A stretch of DNA of 64,000 bases from Mucilaginibacter rivuli (GCF_019391655.1 NZ_JAHXPQ010000004.1:434001-498000); one strand, 5' to 3'. Positions 8,954-17,839 are shown, counted from the stretch's first letter. Program-made: numbers and translations. Notes: a model not told the origin generated them from the letters alone.

Positions 8954-8961
8954 CAAAGATA
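8954..8961 (-). promoter_or_regulatory. Predicted -7 box for the GHL10 gene
   Basis: Minus strand TATCTTTG fits TAnnTTTG and would start transcription about 13 nt before the ATG at 8936, which supports that start. No good -33 TTG is visible. Confidence 0.4.
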
Positions 8962-8972
8962 TTAAACAACAT

Positions 8973-9052
8973 TAAAGCCCGTTTATTATTAACATGGGTG
9001 TTTTTAAACATACTAACATCCCCCAAAAAACCTAAAACAAAAACGGGCTTTA
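8973..9052. repeat. Inverted repeat in the divergent intergenic region
   Basis: Perfect 12-bp arms TAAAGCCCGTTT (8973-8984) and AAACGGGCTTTA (9041-9052), 56 bp apart. They lie in the ~300-bp gap (8937-9239) between the divergent GHL10 and coiled-coil genes. Apart from this repeat and the -7 box I see nothing else defined in the gap; the part near 9100-9200 is AT-rich and presumably carries the promoter of the rightward gene. Confidence 0.5.
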
Positions 9053-9239
9053 TTTGCTTTAACTTGAATATTGTATGCGCTATTTAATAAAATGTTACAC
9101 CATGTAGTTATATTTTGTCGGTTTAAAGTCAAAAAAACGATATATTTAGAGCGCTATTGTTTTGAAAACCGACAGATCAACACATTATAAACTAACCCTA
9201 GCCGTTTAATATTTAGCCAAATTAATTAATCACGCACCT

Positions 9240-10142
9240 ATGGAAAGCCAAACCCCAAAGAAAAATTCGAACGTTATTTACTTTTTAATAGTCGTTATTT
9301 TAGCATTGATAGGAACTGATATTTACTTGTTCCTGAAGAAGAAACAAACCGAAAACGTTGTTACTGTACAAAGTGATCAGAAAACACGGCTGCAATCAGA
9401 ATTAGATAGTCTTGAACTGCAAATTGAGCAGGTAAATGCCGGTAAAACCAGAATGACTGCCGATATGCAGGCAAAAAACGACTCGCTTAAAGTAAAAATA
9501 AGAGAGTTAAGGATACAGCTGGATAAAGGAAAACTTACCCTTGCCGAATTGAACAAAGCACAGGAAGACGTAAAACAACTGCGCTACTTTGTTACCAAAT
9601 ACACTGCTGATATTGATGAGTTGAAAAAGAAGAATGATGACCTTACAGTAGAAAGGGATACATTAAAAACCAACCTGAGCACTGTAAAAGAAAAAGCAAC
9701 CACACTGCAAAAAGAAAACGAAAACCTGTCGTCAAAAGTGCAGATAGCATCTGCATTAAAAATAGGCAGTATGAATATCAAATCGTTTAAAGTTAAAGAT
9801 AACGGAAAGGAATCTGATAATGACCGTGCGGCGGTTGTTAAAAAGCTGAAGATAGAATTTACCATAGCCAGCAACCCAATTGCCGATAAACGTTTGCATG
9901 ATATTTTTGTTAGAGTTATTGATCCTACGGGCAACCTTATCACGTCTACAGAATCGGCAACATTCCAGGTGGATGGTCAGGACTTGCAATATACTTACAA
10001 AGCGCCTATAGATTTTAAGGATGACGGAAGCGGCTTTACCATTGATTGGATAAACCCTAACAAGTTTCAAAAAGGGGCATATACCATATTGCTTTATGCC
10101 GATGGTTACTCGATGGGCAAATCAACCATAACGCTTAAATAG
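9240..10142 (+). CDS. Membrane-anchored coiled-coil protein of unknown function
   Basis: 300 residues. A short N-terminus precedes one membrane helix (about residues 13-32, VIYFLIVVILALIGTDIYLF), then a long coiled coil (about 45-165, rich in heptads such as LDSLELQIEQV and LKKKNDDLTVERDTLK) and a C-terminal beta-rich domain (about 170-300). I do not recognise the C-terminal domain. The architecture is like the periplasmic scaffolding proteins often seen in Sphingobacteria. It is a single gene with its own terminator, divergent from GHL10. Confidence 0.8.
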   Translation: MESQTPKKNSNVIYFLIVVILALIGTDIYLFLKKKQTENVVTVQSDQKTRLQSELDSLELQIEQVNAGKTRMTADMQAKNDSLKVKIRELRIQLDKGKLTLAELNKAQEDVKQLRYFVTKYTADIDELKKKNDDLTVERDTLKTNLSTVKEKATTLQKENENLSSKVQIASALKIGSMNIKSFKVKDNGKESDNDRAAVVKKLKIEFTIASNPIADKRLHDIFVRVIDPTGNLITSTESATFQVDGQDLQYTYKAPIDFKDDGSGFTIDWINPNKFQKGAYTILLYADGYSMGKSTITLK

Positions 10143-10163
10143 AAAAACGATAATATTATATTT

Positions 10164-10196
10164 AAGGGCGATGATAAATTCATCGCCCTTTTTTAT
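10164..10196. terminator. Bidirectional intrinsic terminator
   Basis: Perfect 11-bp stem AAGGGCGATGA / TCATCGCCCTT (10164-10174 with 10180-10190), loop TAAAT, followed by TTTTATTTTA. It serves the coiled-coil gene on the plus strand and could also stop the histidine kinase transcript coming from the right. Confidence 0.85.
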
Positions 10197-10233
10197 TTTA
10201 TGTGAGAATGACTATAAAGTTAACCGGAGTAAA

Positions 10234-13200
10234 TTACTCTCCGGCCTGGGGGAAGGTTAGGTAAAAGATAGTCCCTTCGTTAAGGATAGTATCGAAAGAG
10301 ATACTGCCACCGGCGTAAGTGATGGCATTTTTTACAAGTGCAAGGCCAAGGCCGGTTCCTGAGCTTTTTGTGGTAAAGTTGGGTACAAATATGCGCTCGC
10401 GCAATGGTTCGGGGATACCATTTCCATTGTCTTTAACCTGTATGTATATTTCTTCGCCGGGTTTAATGGTATAGGTTATTTCAACAAGTCCTTTCCTTTC
10501 GGGAGGGATAGCCTCAATGGAATTTTTAAGCAGGTTGTTAAACGAGCGCAATATCTGGTCTTTGTCTGCCGAAATATAAAAAGGAGTTCCTGAGGGCGTG
10601 TACAAAATTTCAAAATCTTCAGTCTGTTTAAAAATATTTACTGCCTGTGATATGATCTCGAAAATATCTACCCGCTGTATCTGTGTTTCGGGCATTTTTG
10701 CAAAGTTTGAAAACTCGGATGCAATACGCGAAAGGCTATCAATCTGCTCAACAAATGATTTGCTGAACCGCTCAAACTTCTGATCAAATTTAGGGTCTTT
10801 ATCTTTCCAGGCTTTTTCTAATAGCTGCAAGCCAAGCTTAAGCGGCGTAAGCGGGTTTTTTATTTCGTGCGCTACCTGTTTGGCCATTTCGCGCCAGGCA
10901 TTTTCGCGCTCAGATTGTGCAAGTTTGCTGGCACTATCTTCAAGGGCGGCTATCATGTTATTGTACTCCTTTATCAGCGAGCCGATCTCGTCGTTATGTT
11001 GCCATTTTATGGGTTCGTTTTTGCGACCATAAATAGTTTTGCTCAAGCTTTGCTGAATGAGGGCCAATGGCGTTGTTATTTGCCTTGCAACAGCTACAGC
11101 AAATAAACCGATTGCCACAAATACAAGCGCGTAAACGTTGATCATGGTATTTAAAAACGCACCAATATGCTCTTTATACTCTGTTTCGTTAGAAAAGTAT
11201 GGAAGCTGCAGGTATCCGGTGATCGCTTTTTTTGAATCGCGTATGGGGGCGTATGCCGCTTTGTAATTAAGTAGGCCAATTAATTCGGGATTAATAAAGC
11301 CCGATTTTTGCAGCCTGTGCAAATAAATGTATGCCATGGCGTTCATCCGGGGGGCAATCAGCCCGGCTTCATACAGTTTGGGCTGCGTAGTAATGATCTC
11401 TTTTCCATTAACATCATAAAAGGTAAGATCGGCAGAGTAGGTATCGGCAAAAGAGTTAAACGCAAGAGTTGTTTCTTCATCGGCAACAATATTTTCCCTG
11501 TCAAACCCGCTCTTTTCAAAAGCGGTGGCTATTCGTGTTATTTTATCACGAATGTTGTCATCCTGCTGGTTGAGGTATTGGTTACGTACTGATATAAAGG
11601 TGAGTATACCAATAATTATCAGGGTAACTACCACTGCAAATACCATGGATAGCTGTATACGGGTGCGATAAAGCACCTTATCAAAATTATACCAAAAGCC
11701 CCATTTTAAAGGTTTAAGTACGTTAACATTTTTAAGAATATTCCATGCATTTCGTGTCCCTGTCACTAATAAGGTAAATAATACAAATACCAGAAAGAAA
11801 AACGTAAGTGATGTAATACCTGTAAATACTTTATCCTCCTCGCGGCTTACTACAATAAGCTCCCGCTCCCTTGGCTGGTATATCAAATGCGAATACACAA
11901 GGCCATTGTTGTCTGTGCTGTTTTCGTGAGTGGTTTGATATATGTATTGCTTTAATTTACCCTCAAACTCATAATTTACTAAGCTGTAAATATATTTCCC
12001 GCTTTGGTTAAGCAGTTTCCCATCCCTGTAATAGGCATATGAGTAACCTTTAAAGCTACTACTTTGATTTTGCCCCCCCTCTATCAATAATTCAGGAAAA
12101 GGCTCCGTACTTTTTGCCTGCTTGGCCTGCAGGTCGATCACCATGGTACCGGTTTTTTCGTTTTTATCGCTGATGGGTATAATGGCAAAATAACGCTGTA
12201 TGCCAAAAGAATCGGTAGCTTTATAAAAGTAGCGGGTATTAGTTATTTTGGTTGCCGAGTAAAGCACCATGCTCTTAAAATCATTTAGTACATAATTATT
12301 ATTGTTTGAGAGCGGTGCATCCGAAGCATCGTATTCATATGTAGTAAAATCGTATTTTGACAGGTATCCATCATAGTACAATTTTTTGAACCTGTTTTTT
12401 AGGAAGTTGTGATTGCGCGACGCGTTGTTGAAATAACGCGGCAAAAAGGCATCGGTTACAATTTTTCCTTCAATTTCGCCAAATAGTTTTTCGGCAGGTA
12501 CATCGTCGGCTGCCTCTAACTGGTGAACAATATGCTTGCGGACCTCTTTTTCTTTAACCGACTCAAACGTATAAAGCTTTACTGATGATATGCAGGCGCA
12601 AATAATGATGATGGCAATAAAAGCAAGCGGATCGTATTTACCTTTTAAATAATATACTGTATACCCTATTATGATAACGATAAGCGACCATAGAAGATAA
12701 AAACAGGAGTAATCTTTTTGTATAACATCTGCAACGGTAGCTAATAAAATTGCAGAGAATAACACATACAGCTTCTGAGTATGGTTAATATTGAGTTTTA
12801 ATGTAATGGCAATACAGGTTTCGGCCAACAGAACAAAAATGAAGAAGCCAAAACACAAGGTTAATATTGCAATTACGCCAAACTGGCTCAAATTAAGTAC
12901 GTTGTTTACATCAAGGTTTATTTTTGAATCAATGATCTGGCTGGCCGCTATTGACAATAAAAAGTATGATACCAAAACAAGAAATAAAGCACAGGCAATG
13001 CAAATTACAAGGCTGGCAGATTTACCTCGTACTTGTTGTATAATTTTAAACCTGTTGTAGTGCACATATACAGTAAGCCAGGTAAGTAATATGGTATTGA
13101 TAACAAGATCGCCCTGGCTTGGAAAAAGCCAACCCCGATTATATAAATAAGGCTTAAAAAGGCCTATACCCGAATATATTTCGGGCCAGTGATAGTAAAG

Positions 13201-13968
13201 GCCAATAAACCGGATACATACAATAAAACCACCAATAATAAAAAACGATAATACAACCCGGCCTTTGTTATTGAAATATTGGGCAAGATTGTGCGTAAGC
13301 ACACACAACAATAACATGCCTGATAGCCAGAGTAATATCTGTATGTTTTGAAACAGGTGATTAGGTTCGTTTGCTTTTAATTTTACCGAAAACAAGTATT
13401 GCCTGTCAATAGTATGTATGCTGTAAATTTTGTGGTCGGTAAAATCGGCTATTTCAATATTGTTGTCCTGTAGCAGATTGGGGGCAAATACATTTTTAAG
13501 GTAAGGATTTTGGTACGAGTAATTGTTTTTTATCGGGATGTAAAAAACAAAGCAAAAAGCACCGTCGGTTTTTTTAATTACCTCATAATAACCATTGCTC
13601 TCTTTTAAAAAAGAACTGCCATCTTTAATATTTATTGCCGAATTAGGGAGTACCCTGATGCCGTTCCAATAAATTAAACGACCGCTTTCAAATACAGAAA
13701 GGTATATCCTGTCGTTTTTTGCAAGTCTGACCAGGCTTAGGGCGTATTGCTCATCATTATCAATATTCTTTAATTTGAATATTGATGTTTTACTGGTAAT
13801 AAGCTCTTTTACCAGCTCTTCTTTTTGCTGAAGGTTGGTTTCAAGCGTTTTGGCGCTGCTTTCGAGATTGTTGGCCGGACTAAAGGTTTGTTTTGCAATA
13901 ATAGCCGTTAAAAACAAGCCAAGGCAGATAAGTCCAAGTAACCAACGAATTTTAGTGGCAGCGGTCAA
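10234..13968 (-). CDS. Large NtrY-like sensor histidine kinase
   Basis: 1244-residue membrane sensor kinase. The N-terminus has one membrane helix and a predicted extracytoplasmic region, then a block of about seven helices (roughly residues 205-470), another sensor region, a helix near 720, a second periplasmic segment, and a helix followed by a HAMP domain (ARQITTPLALIQQSLS). The kinase core has the H-box VAHEIKNPLTPLKLG, N-box NLLKNSIEAIP, G1 DNGNGIP, F-box FVPNFTTKSSG and G2 GTGLGLALVK. HEIKNPLTPLKL is typical of NtrY. It opens with TTG at 13968. No response regulator is adjacent, so it is an orphan here. The stimulus is unknown. Confidence 0.88.
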   Translation of the reverse strand: MTAATKIRWLLGLICLGLFLTAIIAKQTFSPANNLESSAKTLETNLQQKEELVKELITSKTSIFKLKNIDNDEQYALSLVRLAKNDRIYLSVFESGRLIYWNGIRVLPNSAINIKDGSSFLKESNGYYEVIKKTDGAFCFVFYIPIKNNYSYQNPYLKNVFAPNLLQDNNIEIADFTDHKIYSIHTIDRQYLFSVKLKANEPNHLFQNIQILLWLSGMLLLCVLTHNLAQYFNNKGRVVLSFFIIGGFIVCIRFIGLYYHWPEIYSGIGLFKPYLYNRGWLFPSQGDLVINTILLTWLTVYVHYNRFKIIQQVRGKSASLVICIACALFLVLVSYFLLSIAASQIIDSKINLDVNNVLNLSQFGVIAILTLCFGFFIFVLLAETCIAITLKLNINHTQKLYVLFSAILLATVADVIQKDYSCFYLLWSLIVIIIGYTVYYLKGKYDPLAFIAIIIICACISSVKLYTFESVKEKEVRKHIVHQLEAADDVPAEKLFGEIEGKIVTDAFLPRYFNNASRNHNFLKNRFKKLYYDGYLSKYDFTTYEYDASDAPLSNNNNYVLNDFKSMVLYSATKITNTRYFYKATDSFGIQRYFAIIPISDKNEKTGTMVIDLQAKQAKSTEPFPELLIEGGQNQSSSFKGYSYAYYRDGKLLNQSGKYIYSLVNYEFEGKLKQYIYQTTHENSTDNNGLVYSHLIYQPRERELIVVSREEDKVFTGITSLTFFFLVFVLFTLLVTGTRNAWNILKNVNVLKPLKWGFWYNFDKVLYRTRIQLSMVFAVVVTLIIIGILTFISVRNQYLNQQDDNIRDKITRIATAFEKSGFDRENIVADEETTLAFNSFADTYSADLTFYDVNGKEIITTQPKLYEAGLIAPRMNAMAYIYLHRLQKSGFINPELIGLLNYKAAYAPIRDSKKAITGYLQLPYFSNETEYKEHIGAFLNTMINVYALVFVAIGLFAVAVARQITTPLALIQQSLSKTIYGRKNEPIKWQHNDEIGSLIKEYNNMIAALEDSASKLAQSERENAWREMAKQVAHEIKNPLTPLKLGLQLLEKAWKDKDPKFDQKFERFSKSFVEQIDSLSRIASEFSNFAKMPETQIQRVDIFEIISQAVNIFKQTEDFEILYTPSGTPFYISADKDQILRSFNNLLKNSIEAIPPERKGLVEITYTIKPGEEIYIQVKDNGNGIPEPLRERIFVPNFTTKSSGTGLGLALVKNAITYAGGSISFDTILNEGTIFYLTFPQAGE

Positions 13969-14034
13969 ATTGTATGTTTTTTAAAATGTACTATCAATAC
14001 AAACAAAAGGGCGCAGTGTTTTGACCGTGCAAAA

Positions 14035-14964
14035 CTATATCGTGGCGCTTGCCGTTGGTATTGCGCGATCAACCTTTTTTACCAGGCCCTGCAATACGTT
14101 ACCCGGGCCAACCTCGGTAAACGATGTTACGCCATCCTGCAACATGCGTTGCATAGTTTGTGTCCATTTAACTGGGCCGGTTAGCTGTGCAACCAGGTTA
14201 GCTTTAATAGTTGCGGGATCAGTATACGGTTTGGCATCAATGTTTTGATAAACCGGGCAAACCGGGCTCTTAATTTCGGTAGCAACAATAGCGGCTTCCA
14301 GTTCAACACGGGCAACCTCCATTAACGGTGAGTGGAACGCGCCGCCCACATTTAGCTTTAAAGCACGTTTAGCGCCAGCGGCTAATAATAATTCACAGGC
14401 GTGGTCAACTCCGGCAATAGTGCCCGATATAACTAATTGCCCCGGGCAGTTATAATTTGCCGGTACCACCACATCGCTTACGCGCTTACAAATATCCTCA
14501 ACAGTAAAATCATCCAATCCTAAAATAGCTGCCATGGTTGATGGCTGTACCTCGCAGGCTTTTTGCATGGCGTTGGCACGTGCGGCAACCAAGCGTAACC
14601 CATCCTCAAAAGATAGCGCACCGGCCGAAACCAGGGCCGAAAACTCACCCAGCGAATGGCCTGCAACCATTTCGGGCTGAAAGCTATCCCCTAAAGCTTT
14701 AGCTAATATTACCGAGTGTAAAAATATAGCCGGTTGGGTAACATTGGTTTGTTTCAGGTCTTCGTCGGTACCGTTAAACATGATATCGGTAATGCGGAAA
14801 CCTAAAATATCATTGGCCTTTTCAAAAAGGTCTTTTGCTGATTCAGAGTTTTCGTAAAGTTCTTTACCCATGCCTACAAACTGGGCGCCTTGTCCGGGGA
14901 ATACGTATGCTTTCAATGTTGGTTTATTTAGTTGATTAGGTTTATTATGTTGTCCAAGCGCCAA
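14035..14964 (-). CDS. fabD: Malonyl-CoA:ACP transacylase FabD
   Basis: Transfers malonyl from CoA to acyl carrier protein for fatty acid elongation. The catalytic serine is S104 in GHSLGE and the partner histidine H211 in GGAFHSPLM; the N-terminal FPGQGAQFVGMG loop is intact. The frame from the ATG at 14964 gives 309 residues, with about 15 extra residues (ALGQHNKPNQLNKP) before the conserved core; a TTG at about 14916 (LKAYVFPGQG) would match the usual family start better. It follows folE by 32 bp on the same strand, probably co-transcribed with the pterin genes. Confidence 0.94.
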   Translation of the reverse strand: MALGQHNKPNQLNKPTLKAYVFPGQGAQFVGMGKELYENSESAKDLFEKANDILGFRITDIMFNGTDEDLKQTNVTQPAIFLHSVILAKALGDSFQPEMVAGHSLGEFSALVSAGALSFEDGLRLVAARANAMQKACEVQPSTMAAILGLDDFTVEDICKRVSDVVVPANYNCPGQLVISGTIAGVDHACELLLAAGAKRALKLNVGGAFHSPLMEVARVELEAAIVATEIKSPVCPVYQNIDAKPYTDPATIKANLVAQLTGPVKWTQTMQRMLQDGVTSFTEVGPGNVLQGLVKKVDRAIPTASATI

Positions 14965-14996
14965 AAAAAGCTTTTTGCTTTTTACCTTTAAAGCTT

Positions 14997-15635
14997 TTAG
15001 CTCAATTTAGATGATATCAAATGTAAAAATTCCGCACGGGTTTTTTCCAGTAAAAACGCGCCCGTAAATGCCGATGTTGTGGTAACCGAGTTTTGTTTTT
15101 GCACACCGCGCATGCTCATGCATAAATGGCGGCACTCAATAACAACAGCAACGCCTAAGGGTTGCAATGTTTCCTGTATGCAATCGCGTATCTGGTTAGT
15201 TAAACGCTCCTGTACCTGTAAGCGGCGTGCGAAGGCATCAACCACGCGTGGTATTTTGCTCAGGCCAACAACCTGCCCGTTTGGAATATAGGCTACGTGC
15301 GCTTTACCAAAAAACGGGATCATGTGGTGTTCGCACATCGAGTAAACCTCAATGTCTTTTACCACCACCATCTGGCTGTACTCTTCCTTAAACATAGCCG
15401 ATTTTAATATTTCTTCGGGATTAAGATCGTATCCGTGGGTAAGGTAAAGCAATGATTTTGCCACACGCTCCGGTGTTTTAAGCAGCCCTTCGCGATTAGC
15501 ATCTTCGCCCAAGGCTCCTAAAATATTGGTGTAGCTATGAGCAATGGTGTTGATCAGCCCTTCGTTATAACGGTCAATTTTCAGATAGCCATCCAATTCA
15601 TCATCGTCGGCATCGTGGTTGTGGTGATTGCTCAT
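14997..15635 (-). CDS. folE: GTP cyclohydrolase I FolE
   Basis: 212 residues. Converts GTP to 7,8-dihydroneopterin triphosphate, the first step for folate and other pterins. Zinc ligands C101 and H104 of CEHH and C172 in [12 protein letters not shown] are present, as is the GTP-binding [20 protein letters not shown] segment. The N-terminus is histidine- and aspartate-rich ([12 protein letters not shown]), which is variable in the family. It starts 6 bp after the stop of the pterin synthase gene, so the two are an operon. Confidence 0.96.
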   Translation of the reverse strand: MSNHHNHDADDDELDGYLKIDRYNEGLINTIAHSYTNILGALGEDANREGLLKTPERVAKSLLYLTHGYDLNPEEILKSAMFKEEYSQMVVVKDIEVYSMCEHHMIPFFGKAHVAYIPNGQVVGLSKIPRVVDAFARRLQVQERLTNQIRDCIQETLQPLGVAVVIECRHLCMSMRGVQKQNSVTTTSAFTGAFLLEKTRAEFLHLISSKLS

Positions 15636-15641
15636 ATTGGT

Positions 15642-16061
15642 TTAGTCGCCAAAATACTCGGCACTATTGTTTTCGGTTTCGTATAGTTTAACAGAGTGTA
15701 AAAAAACCCCATCAAAAGCTTCAATGGGCGCTTTTAACTGGTTGAATATTTCTATGCAAAGCAATTCGGTAGAGGCCATTTTCCCTTTCATAAAGGGTAC
15801 ATCAAGGTTAATGTTCTTATGGTCCAGCTTTTCAATAACGTGTTCGTTAATGATTATTTTAAGCTCTTTAAGGTCCATTAAGTAACCGGTGGCATGTGTT
15901 ACCTGGCCCTTTACGGTTACAAACAGGTTGTAATTGTGCCCATGCCAGTTGGGGTTAGCGCACTTGCCAAAAACCTCGTTGTTTTTTTCGGGGCTCCATT
16001 CATCGCGGTACATTTTGTGTGCCGCGTTAAAATGTTCTTTACGTGTAATGTAGATCATCAT
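15642..16061 (-). CDS. 6-pyruvoyl-tetrahydropterin synthase / QueD family protein
   Basis: 139 residues, COG0720 T-fold enzyme. Zinc ligands are H15, H40 and H42; the catalytic cysteine is C34. The spacing Cys-x5-HGH (CANPNWHGH) matches the pyruvoyl-tetrahydropterin synthase type, as in the mammalian enzyme, whereas QueD of queuosine synthesis usually has Cys-x3-HGH. Together with folE directly downstream this suggests a tetrahydropterin route from dihydroneopterin triphosphate, though a QueD role cannot be excluded from sequence. The start is one of two consecutive ATGs (16061 or 16058), with a -7 box 13 nt upstream. Confidence 0.88.
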   Translation of the reverse strand: MMIYITRKEHFNAAHKMYRDEWSPEKNNEVFGKCANPNWHGHNYNLFVTVKGQVTHATGYLMDLKELKIIINEHVIEKLDHKNINLDVPFMKGKMASTELLCIEIFNQLKAPIEAFDGVFLHSVKLYETENNSAEYFGD

Positions 16062-16074
16062 GGTTTTGCTGCTG

Positions 16075-16082
16075 CAAATATA
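16075..16082 (-). promoter_or_regulatory. Predicted -7 box of the pterin operon
   Basis: Minus strand TATATTTG fits TAnnTTTG exactly, about 13 nt before the ATG of the pterin synthase gene. No TTG at the ideal distance. Confidence 0.5.
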
Positions 16083-16122
16083 TAAAACAAAAAACGGCTA
16101 ATAGTTTTATCTTAGTGCGCAA

Positions 16123-16758
16123 ATGGCCAGGCAAATATTAATTGTTGCTGCTACCGAAGCAGAAATTGCACCCTTACTCCATCATTTTGCGAATGAAAAG
16201 CCTTTTGATGTGCTCATTACAGGCGTTGGCATGGTTGCTACAGCCTTTGCCCTGGGCAGTCAGGTCAATGTAAAAAAGTATGATCTGGCTATTAACCTGG
16301 GCATAGCCGGTAGTTTTGACCGTTCGATAGCTTTGGGTGATGTGGTTGAAGTGATAGCCGATGAGCTATCAGAGTTAGGGGCCGAAAGCGACGAAATGTT
16401 TATCCCGATAGCGCAACTCGGTTTCGGCGAAAGCCGGTATATGGCTGGCTCGGCATTGCGTTATCATACCCAAACATTGAAGTTGAAAACCGTAAGTGCC
16501 ATTACCGTAAATACGGTCCACGGCAACGAAGCTTCGATAGAAAAGGTAGCCCTGCGTTTAGCACCACAGTTGGAAAGTATGGAAGGTGCCGCCTTTTTTT
16601 ATAGCTGCGAAAAGACCGGCGTGAAGGGGATACAGATCAGGGCTGTGTCAAATTACGTGGAAAAACGTAACCGCGATAACTGGCAGATAGGGCTGGCTAT
16701 TAAAAATCTGAATAGCTTTGCGATAAGTTTGCTGGAAGAGCTAACATCCGGCAGGTAA
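16123..16758 (+). CDS. mqnB: Futalosine hydrolase MqnB
   Basis: 211-residue nucleosidase of the PNP/UDP superfamily that splits futalosine to dehypoxanthinyl futalosine and hypoxanthine, a step in the futalosine route to menaquinone. Family features include the N-terminal ILIVAATEAEIAPLL, the LGIAGSF loop, the ESMEGAAFFYSC segment with the ribose-binding glutamates, and IRAVSNYVEKR. MqnD follows after 17 bp, which confirms the pathway. Divergent from the pterin operon. Confidence 0.93.
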   Translation: MARQILIVAATEAEIAPLLHHFANEKPFDVLITGVGMVATAFALGSQVNVKKYDLAINLGIAGSFDRSIALGDVVEVIADELSELGAESDEMFIPIAQLGFGESRYMAGSALRYHTQTLKLKTVSAITVNTVHGNEASIEKVALRLAPQLESMEGAAFFYSCEKTGVKGIQIRAVSNYVEKRNRDNWQIGLAIKNLNSFAISLLEELTSGR

Positions 16759-16775
16759 TAAACACATTCCCGACC

Positions 16776-17630
16776 ATGAAACTTACCCTCGGCTTTTCGC
16801 CATGCCCTAACGATACCTTTATTTTCGACGCGCTCATCCATCATAAAATTGATACCGAAGGTTTAGATTTTGAAGTGTTTTTTGATGATGTGGAAACACT
16901 GAACCAAAAAGCCATGCAGGGTGTGTTGGATATTACCAAACTGAGCTACCATGCCTTTGCTTATGTTATCGATAAATACGTATTGCTGGATGCCGGTAGC
17001 GCATTGGGTTTTGGTGTTGGGCCGTTGCTGATTTCGAATTTCGCGATTTCAATTTCGGATCTGCAGGAAAAATCAATGCAGTATAAGATTGGCATACCGG
17101 GTAAATACACTACAGCAAATTTTCTGTTGGGATTAGCTTTCCCGGAGGCGAAGAACAAACAGGAAATGGTATTTTCAGAAATTGAAAATGCTTTATTGGA
17201 TGGAAAAATAGATATAGGCCTCATCATTCACGAAAACCGGTTTACCTACCAGGATAAAGGGCTGCATAAAATATTGGATCTTGGCGATTATTGGGAAAGG
17301 CAAACCGGTTGTGCCATACCCCTTGGCGGTATTGTGATTAACCGCCGCCTGCCTTTGGATGTTCAGCTAAAAGTAAACAGATGTATTCGCCGCTCCGTAG
17401 AGTTTGCCTTCGCGAACCCGAAATCGGGATTGGCGTTTATCCGCGAGCACTCGCAGGAAATGAGCGAGGAGGTAATGTATAAACACATTGATCTGTATGT
17501 AAATAAATACTCGGTTGATCTGGGTGCCGAAGGCCGAAAGGCCATTACATTATTATTTGACAAGGCGCTGGAGAAAGAGATCATCCCACCCATAAAAGAA
17601 GAGATATTTCTTAGCCCCCTAACCCCCTGA
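16776..17630 (+). CDS. mqnD: 1,4-dihydroxy-6-naphthoate synthase MqnD
   Basis: 284 residues. Converts cyclic dehypoxanthinyl futalosine to 1,4-dihydroxy-6-naphthoate in menaquinone synthesis; a periplasmic-binding-protein fold used as an enzyme. The N-terminal LGFSPCPNDTFIFDAL is diagnostic, and ITKLSYHAF, GFGVGPLLIS, IHENRFTYQ and GCAIPLGGIVINR follow. The last residues (LSPLTP) are encoded by a G/C-rich repeat that looks like a dispersed element (17613-17640), so the natural end may have been altered by insertion. It sits directly after mqnB. Confidence 0.94.
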   Translation: MKLTLGFSPCPNDTFIFDALIHHKIDTEGLDFEVFFDDVETLNQKAMQGVLDITKLSYHAFAYVIDKYVLLDAGSALGFGVGPLLISNFAISISDLQEKSMQYKIGIPGKYTTANFLLGLAFPEAKNKQEMVFSEIENALLDGKIDIGLIIHENRFTYQDKGLHKILDLGDYWERQTGCAIPLGGIVINRRLPLDVQLKVNRCIRRSVEFAFANPKSGLAFIREHSQEMSEEVMYKHIDLYVNKYSVDLGAEGRKAITLLFDKALEKEIIPPIKEEIFLSPLTP

Positions 17631-17640
17631 AGTGGGGAAC
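17613..17640. repeat. Short C/G-run repeat overlapping the end of mqnD
   Basis: Two CCCCCT runs spaced by AA (AGCCCCCTAACCCCCTGAAG) followed by GTGGGGAAC, able to form an imperfect CCCC/GGGG hairpin. Base composition differs sharply from the surroundings. From memory, short elements of this form are scattered in Sphingobacteria genomes, often at gene ends. It supplies the last six codons and stop of mqnD. Confidence 0.45.
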
Positions 17641-17681
17641 TGATAGGCGGTGTTAAAAAGATGTGATTAGTATAAAAAAAT

Positions 17682-17708
17682 GAAGTTGCGGTAACCAGCC
17701 GCAACTTC
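17682..17708 (-). terminator. Hairpin with T-tract on the minus strand
   Basis: Perfect 10-bp stem GAAGTTGCGG / CCGCAACTTC (17682-17691 with 17699-17708), 7-nt loop. On the minus strand it is followed by ATTTTTTTAT, a good terminator, but there is no recognised minus-strand gene immediately upstream. On the plus strand it lacks a T-run. See the finding on a possible short antisense transcript. Confidence 0.5.
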
Positions 17709-17839
17709 GCCAAATTAAACTAATACTAAATTGTTGCCGTAAAGAAGGTAGGTGTTCTGTTGCGGCTTCATTATGAGATGAGTACGTTTGACAGTGTTGG
17801 GTTTAAAAGGTTTAATAAAAAAAAGAAATATTTTGCCCC

